DNA from: Nitrospira sp.
GTDB lineage: Bacteria; Nitrospirota; Nitrospiria; Nitrospirales; Nitrospiraceae
Length of the DNA: 33,403 nucleotides
Reading direction: 5' to 3'
Assembly: GCA_030444405.1 (NCBI GenBank)
Contig: JARFPM010000035.1
Span: 1-33,403, forward strand
The position numbers were made by a program, and so were the translations under genes. The notes below the pieces were generated by a model that saw nothing but the letters and a program-made list of their open reading frames with translations, ran no database searches and had not been told where the DNA came from. Every line of letters starts with the position of its first letter. Position 1 is the stretch's first letter. This document shows, piece by piece, positions 7,109 to 15,180 of this stretch.

Positions 7109-8191
7109 CGTGTGCTCGTCCTCGGTGCCGGCAAGATCGGGTCCCTCATTGCCTGCCTGCTCAATCAACGTGGCCAGTACGAGGTCCATCTGGGCGACAT
7201 GACCTTGGATGCTCCGAAGCATCTGGTCGAAGATCTCGGTTTGGAACGAGTAACTCCTTGCCTGCTCGATGTTCGGCACCCCGATGCCGTCAGCACCTAT
7301 CTTTCGGCTCATTCTTTTGACGCCATTCTGTCGAGCCTCCCCTACTTCTGCAATCCGACAGTCGCCGGTCTGGCCTTGACCCATAATCTGCACTACTTCG
7401 ACCTGACGGAAGATATCGAAGTGACGAACCAGATCAAGGTCTTGAGCACAGGCGCCTCGCATGCCTTTATGCCTCAGTGCGGTCTGGCACCAGGCTTCAT
7501 CAGTATCGTTGCACATGAGTTGATGACGCATTTTGAAACGCTAGACACGGTCAAGATGCGCGTTGGTGCGCTGCCCGTGCATCCCAGCAACGCGCTGAAG
7601 TATTCGCTTACGTGGTCGACCGATGGACTGATCAACGAATACGGCAACGTTTGCTACGGAATCGAGGAAGGCGAGAAAGTCCCCCTCCAGCCGCTCGAAG
7701 GATACGAAACGATCGAGCTAGACGGGCTGCTCTATGAGGCCTTCAATACCTCGGGAGGGCTGGGAACCTTGGCTGACAGTTTTGCCGCCAAGGTGCGAAC
7801 GATGAACTACAAGACCCTCCGCTATCCCGGCCACTGTGAGAAAATACAACTGTTGATGAAGGATCTCAAACTCAACGAGGATCGAGAGACCCTGAAGCGT
7901 GTACTTGAACATGCCATTCCGCAAACGCTGCAAGACGTTGTCTTGATCTATGCCTCGGTCACGGGGAAGAACGAGGACGGGTTCTTTGAGGAAAATTACG
8001 TGAAGAAAGTGTACCCGCAATGCATCAAGGGCAAACTCTGGTCGGCCATTCAAGTCACGACCGCATCCAGCGTTTGCTGTGTCATGGATCTTGTGTTGAC
8101 CCATCCATCGGCGTACCATGGGTTCGTCACTCAGGAATCCGTATTACTGAAAGATTTCTTGGCCAATGATTTTGGAGCATGCTTCCGATGA
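7100..8191 (+). CDS. Saccharopine dehydrogenase / lysine 6-dehydrogenase-type oxidoreductase
   Basis: 363-residue NAD(P)-dependent dehydrogenase. The N-terminus has the Rossmann motif HRVLVLGAGKIGSLIACLL (Gly-x-Gly-x-x-Gly), followed by the family segments DAILSSLPYFCNPTVAGLAL and YFDLTEDIEV. PQCGLAPGFISIVAHEL and the C-terminal domain (about 130-320) match the saccharopine dehydrogenase fold. Related enzymes oxidise lysine or saccharopine to aminoadipate semialdehyde. The next gene, overlapping by ATGA, encodes an ALDH7-type enzyme that would oxidise that semialdehyde, so lysine breakdown is the likely pathway. Substrate choice between lysine and saccharopine cannot be decided by eye. Confidence 0.8.
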   Translation: MMHRVLVLGAGKIGSLIACLLNQRGQYEVHLGDMTLDAPKHLVEDLGLERVTPCLLDVRHPDAVSTYLSAHSFDAILSSLPYFCNPTVAGLALTHNLHYFDLTEDIEVTNQIKVLSTGASHAFMPQCGLAPGFISIVAHELMTHFETLDTVKMRVGALPVHPSNALKYSLTWSTDGLINEYGNVCYGIEEGEKVPLQPLEGYETIELDGLLYEAFNTSGGLGTLADSFAAKVRTMNYKTLRYPGHCEKIQLLMKDLKLNEDRETLKRVLEHAIPQTLQDVVLIYASVTGKNEDGFFEENYVKKVYPQCIKGKLWSAIQVTTASSVCCVMDLVLTHPSAYHGFVTQESVLLKDFLANDFGACFR

Positions 8192-9582
8192 GCACCATTC
8201 ACACTGCCGTGTTACGAGATCTTGGCATTCAAGCCGTTAATTCCGGTGGGAGCACCGGTAACAACTGGTGGTCCGGCCGCAATGATGGGTCCCTCCTCCC
8301 CTCGATCAATCCCTCCACCGGCGAGCAGATCGCCGGTGTCTACCCTTGTTCATCGGATGATTATCAGCGGATTGTGAAAGAATCGGTTGAGGCTTTCCGA
8401 GCTTGGCGCATGGCTCCAGCGCCTAAGCGAGGCGAGATGGTTCGGCTCATCGGCCAAGCCCTGCGTGAGAAGAAGGATCAATTGGGCACATTGGTTTCGT
8501 TGGAAGTCGGCAAGATCAAGGCGGAAGGCGACGGGGAAGTACAAGAGATGATCGACATGGCGGATTTCGCCGTCGGTCAGTCGCGGATGCTCTACGGCGT
8601 CACCATGCAGTCGGAGCGGCCGGCCCACCGGATGAGCGAACAGTGGCATCCGCTGGGACCGGTAGGTGTCATCACTGCCTTCAATTTTCCCGTTGCGGTC
8701 TGGGGCTGGAACGCTTTCATTGCCGCTATCGCCGGCGATACCGTCATTTGGAAACCGTCGCCGAAGGCGCCGCTCTGTGCCGTGGCGGTGCAACAGATTT
8801 GTAATCGAGTCATGCAGCACCAGGGCTATTCCGGCATCTTCTCGCTCTTCATCACCGATCAACCGGCGCTTGCCGACCAAATGGTGCAGGATGAGCGGGT
8901 ACCGCTCATTTCCTTTACAGGATCGGTACCCGTCGGACGACGAGTTGCCGGAGCGGTCGGCCAGCGCTTGGGGCGATCGCTGCTTGAGCTCAGCGGCAAC
9001 AATGCCGTGATCGTCGATCAGAGCGCTGACTTAGAGATGGCTGCGCGTGCGATCTTGTTCGGAGCAGTTGGGACTGCCGGTCAACGATGTACGACGACGA
9101 GACGTCTGATCGTTCATGAGTCGCGCTACGAGGAATTGGTCGGCAGGCTTGTGAAGGCCTATGCCCAAGTGCAGATCGGCAATCCGTTGGAAAAGAACGT
9201 ACTGATGGGGCCGCTTATCGACCGGGTTGCCGTGGAAGGGTATCGAGCCGCATTGGACGAGATCAAGAAGGAAGGTGGTGAGATTCTCTACGGAGGCCAT
9301 GTCTTAACCCGTCCCGGATATTTTGTCGAGCCCACAATCGTCCGAGCACAAAACCAATGGCCCATCGTGCAACGAGAGACTTTCGCACCGATCCTGTACG
9401 TCATGACATTCCACACGATCGACGAAGCCATCAAGATGCAAAACGACGGTGGGGAGAAGGACACAGGAGGAGGACGCGAAGCAGGGTCAGACTCCTGGAA
9501 AGCCTATATGCGCCGTCAGACCAACACAGTCAACTGGGGTACGGAACTCCCGCTGGCTCAAGGCATTAAGTTCGGATCTTGA
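8188..9582 (+). CDS. ALDH7-type aldehyde dehydrogenase with internal deletion
   Basis: Resembles aminoadipate-semialdehyde (piperideine-6-carboxylate) dehydrogenase, which makes 2-aminoadipate with NAD. Catalytic residues are present: Asn166 (TAFNFPVAVWGWN), Glu267 (LLELSGNNAV) and Cys301 (GTAGQRCTTTRRL). The C-terminal ESGSDAWKAYMRRQTNT-type ending is also present (here GSDSWKAYMRRQTNTVNWG). However, about 45 residues are missing between DEAIKMQN (to about residue 419) and DGGEKDTGGGRE, a block that in this family includes the conserved NVNIGTSGAEIGGAFGG. The protein is 464 residues against about 510. The gap is in frame. Activity is doubtful unless this is an assembly error. The ATG overlaps the upstream stop. 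Confidence 0.85.
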   Translation: MSTIHTAVLRDLGIQAVNSGGSTGNNWWSGRNDGSLLPSINPSTGEQIAGVYPCSSDDYQRIVKESVEAFRAWRMAPAPKRGEMVRLIGQALREKKDQLGTLVSLEVGKIKAEGDGEVQEMIDMADFAVGQSRMLYGVTMQSERPAHRMSEQWHPLGPVGVITAFNFPVAVWGWNAFIAAIAGDTVIWKPSPKAPLCAVAVQQICNRVMQHQGYSGIFSLFITDQPALADQMVQDERVPLISFTGSVPVGRRVAGAVGQRLGRSLLELSGNNAVIVDQSADLEMAARAILFGAVGTAGQRCTTTRRLIVHESRYEELVGRLVKAYAQVQIGNPLEKNVLMGPLIDRVAVEGYRAALDEIKKEGGEILYGGHVLTRPGYFVEPTIVRAQNQWPIVQRETFAPILYVMTFHTIDEAIKMQNDGGEKDTGGGREAGSDSWKAYMRRQTNTVNWGTELPLAQGIKFGS

Positions 9583-9595
9583 ACGAGGTGTAACC

Positions 9596-10192
9596 ATGGA
9601 TCAGGCTCATGAACTCGATGGTCTCATGGAGAGGATGGTCGCCGATTATGTTGAGCATAACCGAGCGGCCAGTGTTCTGAAGGCGATGCTCGATGAGACC
9701 GGCGTGGGCTTCTCTCCGGTCATCGACCACGTTACCATCCGGACGCTCAATATCGACCGTGGGGCTGAACCACTCGTTAAGCTGGGCTACGCCTATGATG
9801 AAACCCTGCAGTACGATGATTGGTACGCGAAGGTCTACCGCAAGGTCGGCTACCCTGCCCTATTCGTAGACCAGGCCTATCCGGATGCACGAGGTAATAC
9901 CAGCATCATTCCGGGTTGGGTCAATAAATTCGGTGACAAGGTGTTTCACCATGTGGCCGTTCGGGTCGAGGATATCGAACAAGCCGTCGCTCGGCTGAAA
10001 CAAAAAGGCGTGGTGTTTGCCGGGAATATCGTCGGTGCTTCGGGTGGACCTCTCAGACAAATTTTTTCGGCGCCGGAAACCGTCGATGGACAGCCATTTT
10101 CCGTATTAGAGTTGGCCGAACGCCACCGAGGTTATCTGGGATTTCTCCCGCCTCAGGCCGACAGCCTCATGAAATCGTCTACCGGACGCTAA
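9596..10192 (+). CDS. VOC-fold (glyoxalase/dioxygenase superfamily) protein
   Basis: 198 residues with a glyoxalase/vicinal-oxygen-chelate core. Candidate metal ligands are His45 (PVIDHVTIRT), His118 or His119 (VFHHVAVRVED) and Glu172 (FSVLELAER), in the order and spacing expected for the two beta-alpha-beta modules. The N-terminal helix (about 1-35) precedes the fold. The start at 9596 is chosen for GAGGTG just upstream and lies 13 bases after the ALDH stop, so it is the third gene of the operon. A role in a later step of lysine breakdown is suggested by context only; known 2-oxoadipate dioxygenases of this superfamily (DUF1338) are much longer. Confidence 0.7.
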   Translation: MDQAHELDGLMERMVADYVEHNRAASVLKAMLDETGVGFSPVIDHVTIRTLNIDRGAEPLVKLGYAYDETLQYDDWYAKVYRKVGYPALFVDQAYPDARGNTSIIPGWVNKFGDKVFHHVAVRVEDIEQAVARLKQKGVVFAGNIVGASGGPLRQIFSAPETVDGQPFSVLELAERHRGYLGFLPPQADSLMKSSTGR

Positions 10193-10282
10193 GCCGCTCG
10201 GCTGCGTTCGGCCTTCGTATTTCCTTCTCTATTCCCGAATTCAGAGGGATGAAGCCACGCGTCGTTCGATAGTGATCAGCCG

Positions 10283-11887
10283 CTACCCCATGTCCCGCAG
10301 CACATGATCGGGATTCCGATCGCGTGCGATGGTTTTCATGAGCTGATCGCCGAAGAGGACGACGACTCGATTCCGTTTGTCCTTCACCATCATCGAGGCC
10401 GACGGTGACTTGAAGGTGGAAGGATCCCCGTCCAGCCACGCGCTGCAGGTAAAGGGTAGTGCATCCAAGATAGTTTCCACACGGTATTCGTGGCGCAGTC
10501 GGTATTGCAACACATCGAACTGGAGACGACCGACCGCGGCAATCAGGGCTTCCTGATCATTGAGACTTCGCATGATCTGCACAGTGCCCTCTTGTGCCAT
10601 CTGGGACAGGCCCTTGTCGAACGCCTTGCGTCTGCCGACATCCGTCGGTCTGAGACGCGCGAATATTTCCGGTTGGAATTGGGGCAGCGGTTTGAAATTG
10701 AATCCCCCTGTCAACGACACCGTATCACCTATGGCGAAGACCCCGGGATTGATGATGCCGATGATATCGCCTGGATAGGCCTCTTCGACCGTGCTGCGTT
10801 CCTGGGCCACCAAACTGTGCGGTCTCGCGAGTCGAATGTCCCGACCCAATCGGTGATGCTTGACCACCATATCCCGTTCGAACCGTCCGGAACAAATCCG
10901 AAGAAATGCCGTGCTATCTCGATGTTTGGGATTCATATTCGCCTGTAGCTTGAACACATAGGCGCTGAACGGCATCTCAATCGGGTTGACTGAGACTTCG
11001 GCCCCGTCCTCACGGTCGGCCGGCCGTGCGCCGGGACTTGGGGCTAGATCCACGAAGGCATCGAGAAAGGTTTCAACCCCAAAATTCGTGAGCGCGGATG
11101 CGAAAAAGACCGGGGTCACTTCACCGCTGAGAAACTGTGCCCGCGTGAACGGGTTCCCGGCAATCTCCAAGAGCTCCAGATCATGCTGAACCTGCGCCAA
11201 CATCTCCTCTGAGACTCGGCTGTGTGAGCCAAGCTCCGCGAGTGGCAACGTATTTGTCTCAACCCTGGTCGCTCCACCACGCACGGTCTTGCTGAACAGC
11301 TGCACCATGCTGTCGGCACGGTTGACAATGCCCACGAAGTCGCTACCAGACCCAATCGGCCAATTGATGGCACTCGCGTGAATGCTCAACGCCTGCTCGA
11401 CTTCAGTCATCAGGTCGAGCGGTTGGCGTCCAGGCAGATCCATCTTGTTGATCAACGTCAGGACCGGGATGCGGCGCATGCGGCACACGGCGAAGAGTTT
11501 GCGTGTCTGGGTTTCCACACCTTTGGCTGCATCGATGACCATGATGGCGCTGTCAGCGGCCGTTAAGGTGCGATAGGTGTCTTCGGAGAAATCCTGGTGG
11601 CCGGGCGTATCCAGTAAGTTCACCACAGCGTTTTTGTAGGGAAATTGCATGGCCGAAGCCGTGATGGAAATGCCACGCTCCTGTTCCATTCCCATCCAAT
11701 CCGAAGCGGTGGTCTTACCGCCCTTTCGTCCACGCACCATGCCTGCGGTTCGGATCAGACCGGAGTACAAGAGAAGCTTTTCGGTCAACGTCGTTTTACC
11801 GGCATCCGGATGGCTGATGATGGCAAAGGTGCGCCTCCGTGCGGTGGCGGCGGCAAGTTCGCTTAGCGGAGTCGTTTCAGTCGTCAT
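10283..11887 (-). CDS. prfC: Peptide chain release factor 3
   Basis: Translational GTPase that recycles release factors RF1 and RF2 from the ribosome after termination. 534 residues, the normal length. GTPase motifs: ISHPDAGKTT (G1, about 24-33), GISIT (switch I, 72-76), DTPGHQDF (G3, 93-100) and NKMD (G4, 147-150). The RF3-specific MVRGRKGGKTTASDWMGMEQERG segment follows G1. The C-terminal half contains the RF3 domain FEVLQYRLRHEY-type motif (here QFDVLQYRLRHEYRVETI). It stands alone on the minus strand, convergent with the VOC gene. Confidence 0.96.
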   Translation of the reverse strand: MTTETTPLSELAAATARRRTFAIISHPDAGKTTLTEKLLLYSGLIRTAGMVRGRKGGKTTASDWMGMEQERGISITASAMQFPYKNAVVNLLDTPGHQDFSEDTYRTLTAADSAIMVIDAAKGVETQTRKLFAVCRMRRIPVLTLINKMDLPGRQPLDLMTEVEQALSIHASAINWPIGSGSDFVGIVNRADSMVQLFSKTVRGGATRVETNTLPLAELGSHSRVSEEMLAQVQHDLELLEIAGNPFTRAQFLSGEVTPVFFASALTNFGVETFLDAFVDLAPSPGARPADREDGAEVSVNPIEMPFSAYVFKLQANMNPKHRDSTAFLRICSGRFERDMVVKHHRLGRDIRLARPHSLVAQERSTVEEAYPGDIIGIINPGVFAIGDTVSLTGGFNFKPLPQFQPEIFARLRPTDVGRRKAFDKGLSQMAQEGTVQIMRSLNDQEALIAAVGRLQFDVLQYRLRHEYRVETILDALPFTCSAWLDGDPSTFKSPSASMMVKDKRNRVVVLFGDQLMKTIARDRNPDHVLRDMG

Positions 11888-12028
11888 GGTGCAAGATGCA
11901 GCATAGCATATCGTGTTTGAAGTGGGATGATGCTCACGCGGTGAGTCAGTCGAGCCGTTGGGTCAGTCTGGTTGATTCGAGTTCGAACATGCTTGGAATT
12001 TTCTTGAACCTTCTCCTGACTCCGTTGG

Positions 12029-12556
12029 TCAGCGTGAATCCGAAACCAACGTATAACCGGCTCGCTCCAATGCACGGTGGACTGCACCAAGAACAGCCGG
12101 AGTATCGGAATGCGGGAGCACCGCCACTTCAGGGGTCGCGCGAAGTCTGGTCACCACTTGCTCGGCGTCAGCCCCTGCTAATCTATCACAGATGTCGTAC
12201 AAACCGTCAGGTCCTTCCTCAACGAGGTTATGCTGCTCCAAGATTTTGCGCAGCGTGGCTACGATGTCTGTCGTGGGTGTCGGCATGAGTAAGGCTGCAA
12301 TGGCCCCATGATCGAGCCGAAGCTTCGGCGCGAGCGACAGCGGTTCTCCTCCGCTCAATTTTTGAGCCATCGGCAAGAGAATCTTCTCTTCCATTCCGAT
12401 GTGGCGGAGCAGTCCGGCTCGAAATTGATCATACACCCCCTGCTCCACGTGGCCCATGGAGGAACGTGCTGATTGAAGCAAGTGCTCTAATCGCCGATGA
12501 TCCTCGACAAGAAAGCGACTGACAGGTCCGGCTGATCTAGGAACTTCTGGACTCAT
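12029..12556 (-). CDS. Hemerythrin-like HHE domain protein
   Basis: 175 residues. The four-helix metal site is visible: His20 (VEDHRRLEHLL), His52 and Glu56 (LLRHIGMEEKILLP), His83 (LRLDHGAIAAL) and His109 with Glu113 (ILEQHNLVEEGPDGLYDICD). Such proteins carry a di-iron centre and bind oxygen or nitric oxide, or act in iron homeostasis or stress defence. Residues 125-175 (ADAEQVVTRLRATPEVAVLP...) form a small C-terminal extension that I cannot place. It is upstream of prfC on the same strand with a 141-base gap, so probably separate. Confidence 0.82.
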   Translation of the reverse strand: MSPEVPRSAGPVSRFLVEDHRRLEHLLQSARSSMGHVEQGVYDQFRAGLLRHIGMEEKILLPMAQKLSGGEPLSLAPKLRLDHGAIAALLMPTPTTDIVATLRKILEQHNLVEEGPDGLYDICDRLAGADAEQVVTRLRATPEVAVLPHSDTPAVLGAVHRALERAGYTLVSDSR

Positions 12557-12894
12557 CTACCGTCTTGGACGAATACGTGCTGTCTTATCCCGCATTATTC
12601 ATGAACGCTTCTACTGCAACCGCCGATACGCCGCTGCGACAAGCCTGGCCGTGGTTGTCTCGCGGCCAGGCGGGCAGGCTCGCCCCTCGTGACTTCGACA
12701 TACTGTTTCAAGTATGCCTCGGTCTCTCAGGGCTCCGCGTGCCCGTCTCGCATGGCGTCTTGGCGGTTTCGTCACGAACCATCATGAATAATGCGGGTTA
12801 TCACAACTCACGTCGCGACATGGATATCCATGACCGATTCTGACAAAAAACACAAGATGCTGGCAGCGCGCTAGGCGTGAGAGCAGGGGGAGCG
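12557..12894. other. Intergenic stretch with a GC-rich stem-loop
   Basis: No supported gene. GCCTGGCCG (12643-12651) and CGGCCAGGC (12663-12671) form a perfect 9-base stem with an 11-base loop. No T-run follows on either strand, so it is not a standard terminator. A run of six T residues lies on the minus strand about 50 bases past the stop of the 66-residue membrane gene (12895). A plus-strand frame at 12565-12843 has unnatural composition and was not accepted. Confidence 0.4.
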
Positions 12895-13095
12895 TTAGCC
12901 CCAGACACCATGCGCATAGACCATCAACGCACTCATGAAGAAGATGGCCAAGGCGCCAAAGAATGATGCGGCGAATGAGAATGGACCGTAGGGTTGAAAC
13001 TGGGGACGCCGTGCGCGGGGAAACCGCATGAGACAGAATGTGATGAACGACGTCCCTGCTCCGATCACTGCCAGGAGAATGTGTTCAGCATCCAT
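12895..13095 (-). CDS. Small two-helix membrane protein (66 residues)
   Basis: MDAEHILLAVIGAGTSFITF forms the first transmembrane helix, the basic loop MRFPRARRPQFQPYGP would face the cytoplasm, and FSFAASFFGALAIFFMSALMVYAHG forms the second. No family is recognised. It lies 20 bases downstream of the L7/L12-like membrane protein gene on the same strand, suggesting one transcript and perhaps a shared membrane role. Confidence 0.6.
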   Translation of the reverse strand: MDAEHILLAVIGAGTSFITFCLMRFPRARRPQFQPYGPFSFAASFFGALAIFFMSALMVYAHGVWG

Positions 13096-13115
13096 CCTAT
13101 CGGCAACTCCCTTGC

Positions 13116-13436
13116 CTAGGTTAGGAGATACGCAAGCCCTGCCCCCCCGATGAGAAGGAACATCAGCCAGCGGAGCAATCCTTCTCGCGCATCTGCTTGA
13201 GCTTCGTCGATTTGATCCTTGAGGGCGGGCTGTGATCGGAGATACGTATCGATCAAGTCCTTGGCTTCATTCAAACCAATGTTCTGCTCCAGGCGAACAA
13301 GCTTAATGGCCTCGATAACCTGGCCTTTCCAAAGTGCCGTCACAGCCGATCGTGAGAGTACAGGGTACAGCGAAGGAGCTGTCGAGACTTCAGGCATTGG
13401 AGGCTGAAGAGATGAAAGAGGCATCGTCTGAAACAC
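13116..13436 (-). CDS. Membrane-anchored protein with an L7/L12 C-terminal-like domain
   Basis: 106 residues. The middle (about 34-72: ALWKGQVIEAIKLVRLEQNIGLNEAKDLIDTYL) resembles the C-terminal domain of ribosomal protein L7/L12, where an IxxIKxVRxxTGLGLKEAKDLV-type pattern is typical. A C-terminal transmembrane helix follows (LLRWLMFLLIGGAGLAYLLT). Short membrane proteins with this domain occur in many bacteria without a known role. The N-terminal 30 residues are Pro/Ser-rich. It appears to be the first gene of a pair with the 66-residue membrane protein. Confidence 0.6.
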   Translation of the reverse strand: MFQTMPLSSLQPPMPEVSTAPSLYPVLSRSAVTALWKGQVIEAIKLVRLEQNIGLNEAKDLIDTYLRSQPALKDQIDEAQADAREGLLRWLMFLLIGGAGLAYLLT

Positions 13437-13643
13437 AGACTAGCACCATCGTCCGAGCAGCCGAAGAAAAACCGAAGAATTGACGAAAGAGATCAACAGT
13501 CAGCCTACTCTACTCCCCTCGCGTCTCGACAGGTATTGAGGTGCAATCGGCATCAGGCGATGAGCTCCATCTGTTCCCATCCAAATTCCTTCTCTTGCTT
13601 CATATTTTCGAAGCCCGGTCGTAGAATGATTGTGGGAGGTCGT

Positions 13644-14483
13644 ATGCGTCTTCGATTAGTCTCGTTCCTCCTTGCTACTGTTTCGGGGAGCTTCTGGGAT
13701 GCGGCGGGTATTGCTGAGATAACCAGAATTACGAATGAGCTCAGTGGGCCCGTTCGCAGCGTGACGATCAAGAAGCTTGGCTACTCCGCGACCGAAACCT
13801 ATGATCGCGCCGGACGCCTCGTAGAGGCCGTCATCGACATCCCACATGCAAATACCGCCACCTATGCTCTGTTCCGGTACGACCAGAACGGACACCTCCA
13901 AGAAGAACTCGCCCTCGATCGGAGCGGCAGACTGATGTTTCGGAAACGGGTCGTCTATGCACGAGATTCAGAGGGCCGCGATACCGCTTCCGTGACGACC
14001 TCAGACGACGGCGATTTTCGCTATGCAGAATTTTCTCAGTATGACCAGCGGGGTCACCTGTGGGAACAACTGTGGGTCAGCCATTCGCATGCAGACAGGA
14101 GTCTGTTCGACATACTTGGACGGCGCATTTATTCCGCCAGATACAGCAAGGGCGAGTTGTTCAGTGAGTCAAAATACCAGTATGATGCGCAGGGACAGTT
14201 GCATGAACTCGTCATTTACAACGCGCAGAGGATTGTGGCCGGTCGGGTGGCGAACGACTATGACGAGATGGGAAGGCGTGTGCGAACGACGACCGAAACG
14301 TTCGGCGAAGATCAGCAGCGGAAGTGGATCACCACCTATGAGTATGATGACATGGGCAACTGGATCAAAGAACTGACCGAAGAACAGTCTTCCGCTTCAC
14401 GGAAAGCTTCAGCTTCCGCGGTTCCTATTGTGCAAGAACGCCAGATCCAGTACTACAATCTCGCCGAGAACAACGCCCAATAA
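13644..14483 (+). CDS. Secreted YD/RHS-repeat-like protein
   Basis: About 279 residues. The start MRLRLVSFLLATVSGSFWDAAG is a signal peptide; GGGAGG lies just upstream of ATG 13644, and an ATG at 13626 is an alternative. The mature protein is made of degenerate YD-type repeats: TYDRAGRLVEAV, FRYDQNGHLQEEL, QYDQRGHLWEQL, KYQYDAQGQLHEL, NDYDEMGRRVRTT and TYEYDDMGNWIKEL. Such repeats form beta-strand sheets and bind carbohydrate or build shells in larger RHS proteins; here they form a small stand-alone periplasmic or surface protein. No toxin domain is attached. Confidence 0.75.
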   Translation: MRLRLVSFLLATVSGSFWDAAGIAEITRITNELSGPVRSVTIKKLGYSATETYDRAGRLVEAVIDIPHANTATYALFRYDQNGHLQEELALDRSGRLMFRKRVVYARDSEGRDTASVTTSDDGDFRYAEFSQYDQRGHLWEQLWVSHSHADRSLFDILGRRIYSARYSKGELFSESKYQYDAQGQLHELVIYNAQRIVAGRVANDYDEMGRRVRTTTETFGEDQQRKWITTYEYDDMGNWIKELTEEQSSASRKASASAVPIVQERQIQYYNLAENNAQ

Positions 14484-14687
14484 CCGGCGTTTGTCGCATC
14501 GTGTCCAGCAAATTATGTCTCGCAGACCGGGCAATTCGCGCCTGAGCACCCGATTCGTAGTCGTACAGGATCGAGGCGTCACCCTATCGTGTTTCCGTTT
14601 GAGAATCGAGCCAGCGAATCACCTGGCTCCAAACGATGCGCGGACCACGTATGTTTCAGGACGAGCTTAAACAAACGCTTGCAGTAA

Positions 14688-15068
14688 TCAGATGGCGGAC
14701 AGGCTATGTTCGCTGCGAAGCGCGGTGGTGTTGCGGGAGGTCGCCAATCCCTCTTCTTGTTGCTGACGAAACGCGGATATGGCGATTGTTTTCTCGATGT
14801 CTGTAAGACCGGGAACTTGAGAAGCGGCACGCTCGAACTCAAGCACAGTCACTTTTCTGTGACGACAAAGCCATTGAATAAATGGTCTCCACACTGGCTC
14901 GAAGCCATGAAACCACCAGCCTGGGGCCGTCTGTCCTTCTGAGTCTCTCATGGATAACACAGGCAAGGACTGAATCTGTTTCACCGGGCTACAGTCAAAT
15001 TGATAATCCCCAGGCGTCGTCGGTTGATGGAAAATAAAAATTTGTTTTTTCTGCTTTAGCTTATCCAC
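14688..15068 (-). CDS. Orphan 126-residue protein behind a sigma-54 promoter
   Basis: GTG start (15066-15068) with GGGGAAA a few bases upstream. The N-terminus is basic (MDKLKQKKQIFIFHQPTTPG); the middle is protein-like (PGWWFHGFEPVWRPFIQWLC, then RHRKVTVLEFERAASQVPGL and TDIEKTIAISAFRQQQEEGL). There is no signal peptide or known motif. A good -24/-12 promoter lies 50 bases upstream and a sigma-54 activator gene is the next gene upstream on the same strand. I infer that this gene is expressed under that activator. The function is unknown. Confidence 0.5.
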   Translation of the reverse strand: MDKLKQKKQIFIFHQPTTPGDYQFDCSPVKQIQSLPVLSMRDSEGQTAPGWWFHGFEPVWRPFIQWLCRHRKVTVLEFERAASQVPGLTDIEKTIAISAFRQQQEEGLATSRNTTALRSEHSLSAI

Positions 15069-15117
15069 AATTTCCCCATCCCGTTACGTACCGCACATTG
15101 AATTGTTTCAAGACCCA

Positions 15118-15134
15118 AGCAATTCAGGTGCCCA
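15118..15134 (-). promoter_or_regulatory. Sigma-54 (-24/-12) promoter of the orphan gene
   Basis: On the minus strand the sequence reads GGGCAC-CTGAA-TTGCT. The GG and GC dinucleotides are exactly ten bases apart, and GGCAC plus TTGCT match the core of the sigma-54 consensus (TGGCAC-N5-TTGCW). Transcription would start near 15107, leaving a leader of about 40 bases before the GTG at 15068. Confidence 0.65.
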
Positions 15135-15162
15135 AGAGATAATATTTCTATTTGATGATGTG

Positions 15163-15180
15163 TTGTGAAATATTTCACAA
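15163..15180. promoter_or_regulatory. Perfect 18-base palindrome upstream of the sigma-54 promoter
   Basis: TTGTGAAAT immediately followed by ATTTCACAA. Its centre is about 65 bases upstream of the predicted sigma-54 transcription start. It could be an activator or repressor site; the position is somewhat closer than typical enhancer sites. Confidence 0.45.

Noticed and set aside
12565-12843. 92-codon plus-strand frame
   Set aside because: No ribosome binding site, unnatural composition, and it spans a strong GC hairpin; treated as non-coding.
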